A DNA stretch of 64,000 bases from positions 509,846 through 573,845 of the forward strand of contig WYCW01000004.1 of NCBI GenBank assembly GCA_011392765.1, given 5' to 3'. The translations under genes and the position numbers were made by a program. The notes beneath the pieces were generated by a model. It was not told the origin of the DNA, did not search any database, and was given only the letters and a program-made list of their open reading frames with translations. Origin of the DNA: Candidatus Thiosymbion ectosymbiont of Catanema sp. Cochon2018. Its GTDB lineage: Bacteria; Pseudomonadota; Gammaproteobacteria; Chromatiales; Chromatiaceae. How positions within the stretch are numbered: position 1 is the stretch's first letter; each line of letters starts with the position of its first letter. Of this stretch, positions 60,540 through 64,000 are shown piece by piece.

Positions 60540-62390
60540 ATGCGCTCGGCTCACCCCCTACCCTTCGGCGCCGAGGTACGGACCGACGGGCGAGTGTGTT
60601 TCCGCCTCTGGGCCCCCGCGGCCACGCGGGTCGAGCTCTGCCTCGAAGAGGACGGCGGTGAGTCCCTCCTGCCCCTCGTCGGCGAGTCGGGAGGCTGGTT
60701 CGGCCTGGTGACGGACCGGGCCACGGCCGGGAGCCGTTATCGTTACCGCATCGATGGCGGGTTGCGGGTGCCCGATCCCGCGTCCCGGTTTCAACCCGAG
60801 GATGTGCATGGCCCCAGCCAGGTCATCGATCCGCAGCGGTGGCAGTGGAGCGATGCCGCCTGGCGCGGACGGCCCTGGGAAGAGGCGGTCGTCTACGAGT
60901 TGCATGTCGGCACTTTTTCTCCGCCGGGTACCTTCGCCGCCGTCACCCGGAGATTGGACTACCTGGCCGAGCTGGGTGTCACCGCTATCGAGCTGATGCC
61001 GATTGCCGACTTCCACGGCGCGCGCAACTGGGGCTACGACGGCGTGCTTCCCTTCGCCCCCGACAGCAGTTACGGCCGCCCGGAAGACCTGAAGGCGCTG
61101 ATCCAGTCGGCGCATCGCAAGGGGCTGATGGTCCTGCTGGATGTGGTGTACAACCATTTCGGTCCCGAGGGCAATTTCCTGCACCACTATGCCCCGCAGT
61201 TCTTCACCGAACGCCACCACACGCCCTGGGGGGCGGCGATCAACTTCGATGGGCCCGACAGCGAGACGGTGCGCCGTTTCTTCATCCACAACGCCCTCTA
61301 TTGGTTGGAGGAATACCACTTCGACGGCCTGCGGCTGGATGCGGTGGATACCATCCGGGACGACTCGATGCCGGATTTCCTCGAAGAGCTGGCGACCGCC
61401 GTGCGCCGGGGACCCGGCCATGAACGCCACGTACACCTGGTTCTGGAGAACGACAACAACGCGGCGCGCTATCTCATCCGCAACCAGTACGAGCACCCGC
61501 GGCAATACACCGCACAATGGAACGACGACCTCCACCATGCCCTGCACATCCTGCTTACCGGTGAGACGGACGGCTGCTATGCGGACTTCGAAGCGCGGCC
61601 TGTTTGGTATCTGGGGCGCTGTCTGGCCCAAGGCTTCGGCTACCAGGGCGAACCATCCGCCTATCGCGGGGGCACCGGGCGCGGTGAGCCCAGTCGATCG
61701 CTGCCGCCCACGGCCTTCGTCTCCTTTGTGCAGAATCACGATCAGGCGGGGAATCGCCCATTCGGAGAACGCATCCACTGCCTTACCGACCCGGAGCGGT
61801 TACGGGCCGCAATCGCCTTGGTGCTGCTCACCCCGTCTCCCCCGCTCCTCTTCATGGGCGAGGAATTCGCCGCCGCACAGCCGTTTCAGTTCTTCTGTGA
61901 TTTCGGCCCCGAGCTGGCAGCAAAGGTCGCCGCGGGTCGCCGTCAGGGATTTGCCCACTTCGAGGGATTCGCAAAGCTCCTGGAACACCGGGTGCCCCCT
62001 GAGCCCAATGACCCGAATACCTTCGATCACTGCAAGCTGGACTGGGGGTGCTTAGACCAGGCGCCGCATGCCGATTGGCTCGGGTTCTATCGCAACCTGC
62101 TGGCGTTGCGTTCCGACCAAATCGTTCCGCGGCTGGCCGGTATGCGGGGCGGCGCCGGCGATTTCCGTCAGATAAAGGAGCAAGGACTACGGATCCAGTG
62201 GCGCCTGGGCGATGGCTCCATACTGACTTTACTGGCCAATCCGGGCGATTTACCCCTGCCGGTCACGGCCGCGGAACTTCCGTCCGGCAAACCCCTTTAC
62301 ACCTATCCTCCCGGCCTGATGATCAATGCGGCGACCGAGCAACTACCACCCTGGTGCGTTGCTTGGTTTCTCCAAGAGGCGCTACCCTAA
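60540..62390 (+). CDS. treZ: Malto-oligosyltrehalose trehalohydrolase
   Basis: 616 aa from ATG 60540 (MRSAHPLPFGAEVRTDG), 4 bp after the sps stop. The N-terminal beta-sandwich (CFRLWAPAATRVELCLEE) is followed by a GH13 barrel with VVYNHFGPEGNFLHHYAPQF, DGLRLDAVDTI (nucleophile Asp), LVLENDNNAARY (acid/base Glu) and FVQNHDQAGNRPFGER. It releases trehalose from maltooligosyl-trehalose made by TreY; no treY is in the window. Together with sps it points to osmolyte synthesis, likely one operon. Confidence 0.95.
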   Translation: MRSAHPLPFGAEVRTDGRVCFRLWAPAATRVELCLEEDGGESLLPLVGESGGWFGLVTDRATAGSRYRYRIDGGLRVPDPASRFQPEDVHGPSQVIDPQRWQWSDAAWRGRPWEEAVVYELHVGTFSPPGTFAAVTRRLDYLAELGVTAIELMPIADFHGARNWGYDGVLPFAPDSSYGRPEDLKALIQSAHRKGLMVLLDVVYNHFGPEGNFLHHYAPQFFTERHHTPWGAAINFDGPDSETVRRFFIHNALYWLEEYHFDGLRLDAVDTIRDDSMPDFLEELATAVRRGPGHERHVHLVLENDNNAARYLIRNQYEHPRQYTAQWNDDLHHALHILLTGETDGCYADFEARPVWYLGRCLAQGFGYQGEPSAYRGGTGRGEPSRSLPPTAFVSFVQNHDQAGNRPFGERIHCLTDPERLRAAIALVLLTPSPPLLFMGEEFAAAQPFQFFCDFGPELAAKVAAGRRQGFAHFEGFAKLLEHRVPPEPNDPNTFDHCKLDWGCLDQAPHADWLGFYRNLLALRSDQIVPRLAGMRGGAGDFRQIKEQGLRIQWRLGDGSILTLLANPGDLPLPVTAAELPSGKPLYTYPPGLMINAATEQLPPWCVAWFLQEALP

Positions 62391-62527
62391 TCCAATCTGA
62401 AAATCTCCGGCCCCTTTCTGCCGGGGTAGCGGGTAAATTTCAAGTGGTGCGGTTAGCGACCGCCGGTTTTGATTCCATTAAGCAGACTTCACCACTTAAA
62501 GTTCAGCCACTACCTCTCACCGCACCG

Positions 62528-63571
62528 TCAGCGTTCGCCGGAATCCGTTTTGCGCCCGCTGTCGGCGGCATATTCGAAGGCGTCAGAGAACATATGGTCC
62601 ATCGTCAGGCCACGTGTCCCGAAGGCCGCTCGGCCCGCGTTCACCATCACCGGTGGTCCGCTCATGTAGACGTCGAAGCCGCCCAGGTCCGGATGGTCGG
62701 CAATCACCGCTTCGTGGACGAAGCCGGTGCGCCCCGTCCAGTCCGGGTCCGGCTCGGACAGGACCGGCACGTAGGTCAGGTTGGCGTGTTCCCGCGCCCA
62801 TTGCTCGGGCAGGTCCGGCAGGTAGAGATCGCGCCGGGTGCGGACCCCCCAGTACAGGTGCATGGGGCGCTCGACGCCGATATGGAAGGTATGCTCGAGG
62901 ATACCCTTGATGGGCGCGAAACCGGTACCTCCGCCCATGAAGATCATCGGGCGCTGCGAGTCCTCACGCAGAATGAAGGTCCCCAACGGCGCCTGGATGC
63001 GGAGGATAGTCTTCTCCTGCATGCTGTCGAAGACATAATCGGTGAACTCGCCGCCGGGTATGTGGCGCACGTGCAGCTCGATGAGCTCGTCGTCATGGGG
63101 CGCATTGGCGATGGAAAAGGCGCGCCTGCGCCCGTCGCGCAAAATGAAGTCCAGATACTGTCCGGCCAGGAATTGGAGCCGCTGGTTGTCCGGCAGCTTG
63201 AGGTAGAGCCGGACCACGTCGTGGTTCAGCCGTTGCTTGCCGGCGACCCGGCACGGGAGGGTACGCACCTCCACCTCGGACGCGGTCGTGACTTCCTGGA
63301 CTTTGATGACCAGATCACTCCGGGGGACCGCCTGGCAGGTCAGGCAGGTATCCGCACTCCGGCCGCGGAGGGCCTCCGGCTCGCCGTCAGGATAGGCGAC
63401 CTCACCCTGTAGCAGCTCGGTGGCGCAGGAGCCGCACTGGCCGTTGCGGCAGCCATACGGCAGGCCGATCCCCTGCTGCAGCGCGGCCGCGAGTAGATCC
63501 TCGCCGCTTGCGACCTCGAAGGTGTGACCGCCGGGCTCGGTACGAACGTTGAAACTCATGGTGCTGTCCAT
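62528..63571 (-). CDS. 2Fe-2S flavin reductase of the CDP-6-deoxy-glucoseen reductase type
   Basis: A 347-aa protein. The N-terminal plant-type ferredoxin domain has Cys41, Cys46, Cys49 and Cys79 (YGCRNGQCGSC ... TCLTC). The FAD domain has RRAFSIANAPHD (RxYS-type) and the NAD(P) domain MIFMGGGTGFAPIKGILEHTF with the end YMSGPPVMV. It would pass electrons from NAD(P)H via flavin to the 2Fe-2S centre. Proteobacterial members are often annotated AscD/RfbI but are thought to serve other reductions; the substrate here is unknown. Single gene, divergent from the permease at 63680. Confidence 0.9.
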   Translation of the reverse strand: MDSTMSFNVRTEPGGHTFEVASGEDLLAAALQQGIGLPYGCRNGQCGSCATELLQGEVAYPDGEPEALRGRSADTCLTCQAVPRSDLVIKVQEVTTASEVEVRTLPCRVAGKQRLNHDVVRLYLKLPDNQRLQFLAGQYLDFILRDGRRRAFSIANAPHDDELIELHVRHIPGGEFTDYVFDSMQEKTILRIQAPLGTFILREDSQRPMIFMGGGTGFAPIKGILEHTFHIGVERPMHLYWGVRTRRDLYLPDLPEQWAREHANLTYVPVLSEPDPDWTGRTGFVHEAVIADHPDLGGFDVYMSGPPVMVNAGRAAFGTRGLTMDHMFSDAFEYAADSGRKTDSGER

Positions 63572-63679
63572 AGTCGGAAAGGTGGTTGGACGGAGACTTG
63601 TGAAGGCCGGGAACTTTCTTCAATATGGTGGCATCGATCGTTTCGACAAGCCGTCGAAAACCGAATAACGGGTGGCTTC

Positions 63680-64000
63680 GTGTGGTTTGAGACCTTTACC
63701 CACCAGCTATGGCAGGTCATGCTCGACCTGTCGCCCTCGCTGCTGCTCGGGCTCTTCATCGCCGGACTGGTGCACCTGTACCTGCCCCCGGGATTGGTGT
63801 ATCGGGGACTCAACCGTCCCGACCTGCGCAGCGCCGCCCGGGCCTCCTTGATCGGCGTGCCGCTGCCCCTCTGCTCATGCGGGGTCATCCCCACCGCGCT
63901 CGGTCTGCGTAACCAAGGGGCCTCCAAGGGCGCGACCACCGCCTTTATGATCAGCACGCCCCAAACCGGCGTGGACTCCCTCCTGGTCAGCGCTTCCTTT
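63680..64000 (+). CDS. Metal-efflux permease (SO_0444 / ArsP-like family), cut by window end
   Basis: The first 107 codons from GTG 63680 (VWFETFTHQLWQVMLDLSPS). The first membrane helices (LLLGLFIAGLVHLYLPPG) and the conserved motif PLPLCSCGVIPTALGLRNQG with GATTAFMISTPQTGVDS mark the DUF318/PF03773 permease family, linked to Cu/Zn or organoarsenical efflux. The gene continues past 64000. Confidence 0.85.
   Translation, partial: MWFETFTHQLWQVMLDLSPSLLLGLFIAGLVHLYLPPGLVYRGLNRPDLRSAARASLIGVPLPLCSCGVIPTALGLRNQGASKGATTAFMISTPQTGVDSLLVSASF

Noticed and set aside
1..64000. tRNA and rRNA genes
   Set aside because: No cloverleaf with TTCRANY loop or rRNA-like conserved segment was noticed; a tRNAscan run would settle it.

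Overview
The window looks like a chromosomal segment of a gammaproteobacterium. Its GC-rich core genes (valS, grxD, a formate dehydrogenase cluster, sucrose-phosphate synthase, a trehalose hydrolase) fit a Chromatiales-like, possibly sulfur-oxidising or halophilic lineage. That placement is inferred from gene content only. The GC-rich core is interrupted by AT-richer cargo and by many short mobile repeats.

Left third (1-24,000): a decayed integron. The integrase IntI (22361-23365) lies at the right edge of the array and points away from it. To its left are at least nine attC-type sites (about 60-150 bp, RYYYAAC and GTTRRRY ends) separating cassettes. Cassettes between 13.1 and 21.4 kb are read on the minus strand, as expected for this integrase position. 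Cassettes between 1 and 5.6 kb are read on the plus strand, which implies an inversion or a second array segment. Cargo includes toxin-antitoxin pairs (VapBC, HigBA, a DUF2283 pair, AbrB-VapC), MNT/HEPN genes, RadC-type JAMM proteins with an unusual tail, a membrane-anchored S8-like protease and a GNAT acetyltransferase. Six copies of a ~250 bp hairpin element sit at attC junctions and in tandem beside the integrase. A group IIC-attC intron with its reverse-transcriptase ORF deleted lies at 652-1504, and a 5' fragment of the same intron at 12936-13100. The 6.3-12.9 kb interval is not cassette-like: ISAzo13- and IS481-type elements, a truncated TPR gene, an AAA/PD-(D/E)XK protein and an orphan RND adaptor.

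Middle (24,000-36,300): a formate dehydrogenase cluster on the minus strand (Fe-S protein, TorD-like chaperone, TAT-leader peptide, FdhA, FdhB). It is split by a 3.6 kb insertion carrying a lipase, two near-identical DUF3782 nuclease-like genes and a DUF433/DUF5615 toxin-antitoxin pair between them. It is followed by a two-gene ABC-type ATPase plus DUF4276 (Toprim-like) unit, a plausible defence system.

Right half (36,300-64,000): valS; a Phd/VapC pair with a visible operator; a three-gene operon ending in a giant exported TPR-CHAT (caspase-like) protein with 29 near-identical 42-residue repeats; an MNT/HEPN pair; two tandem Rpn-type paralogues differing in heptad-repeat number; a damaged IS4-family element; a glycine-zipper lipoprotein with a long TolA-like coiled-coil protein; grxD; an orphan hydantoinase B; remnants of asnB-like and SSS-symporter genes; sucrose-phosphate synthase with treZ; a 2Fe-2S flavin reductase; and the start of a metal-efflux permease. 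At least five MITE families are recognisable, two with clear target-site duplications.
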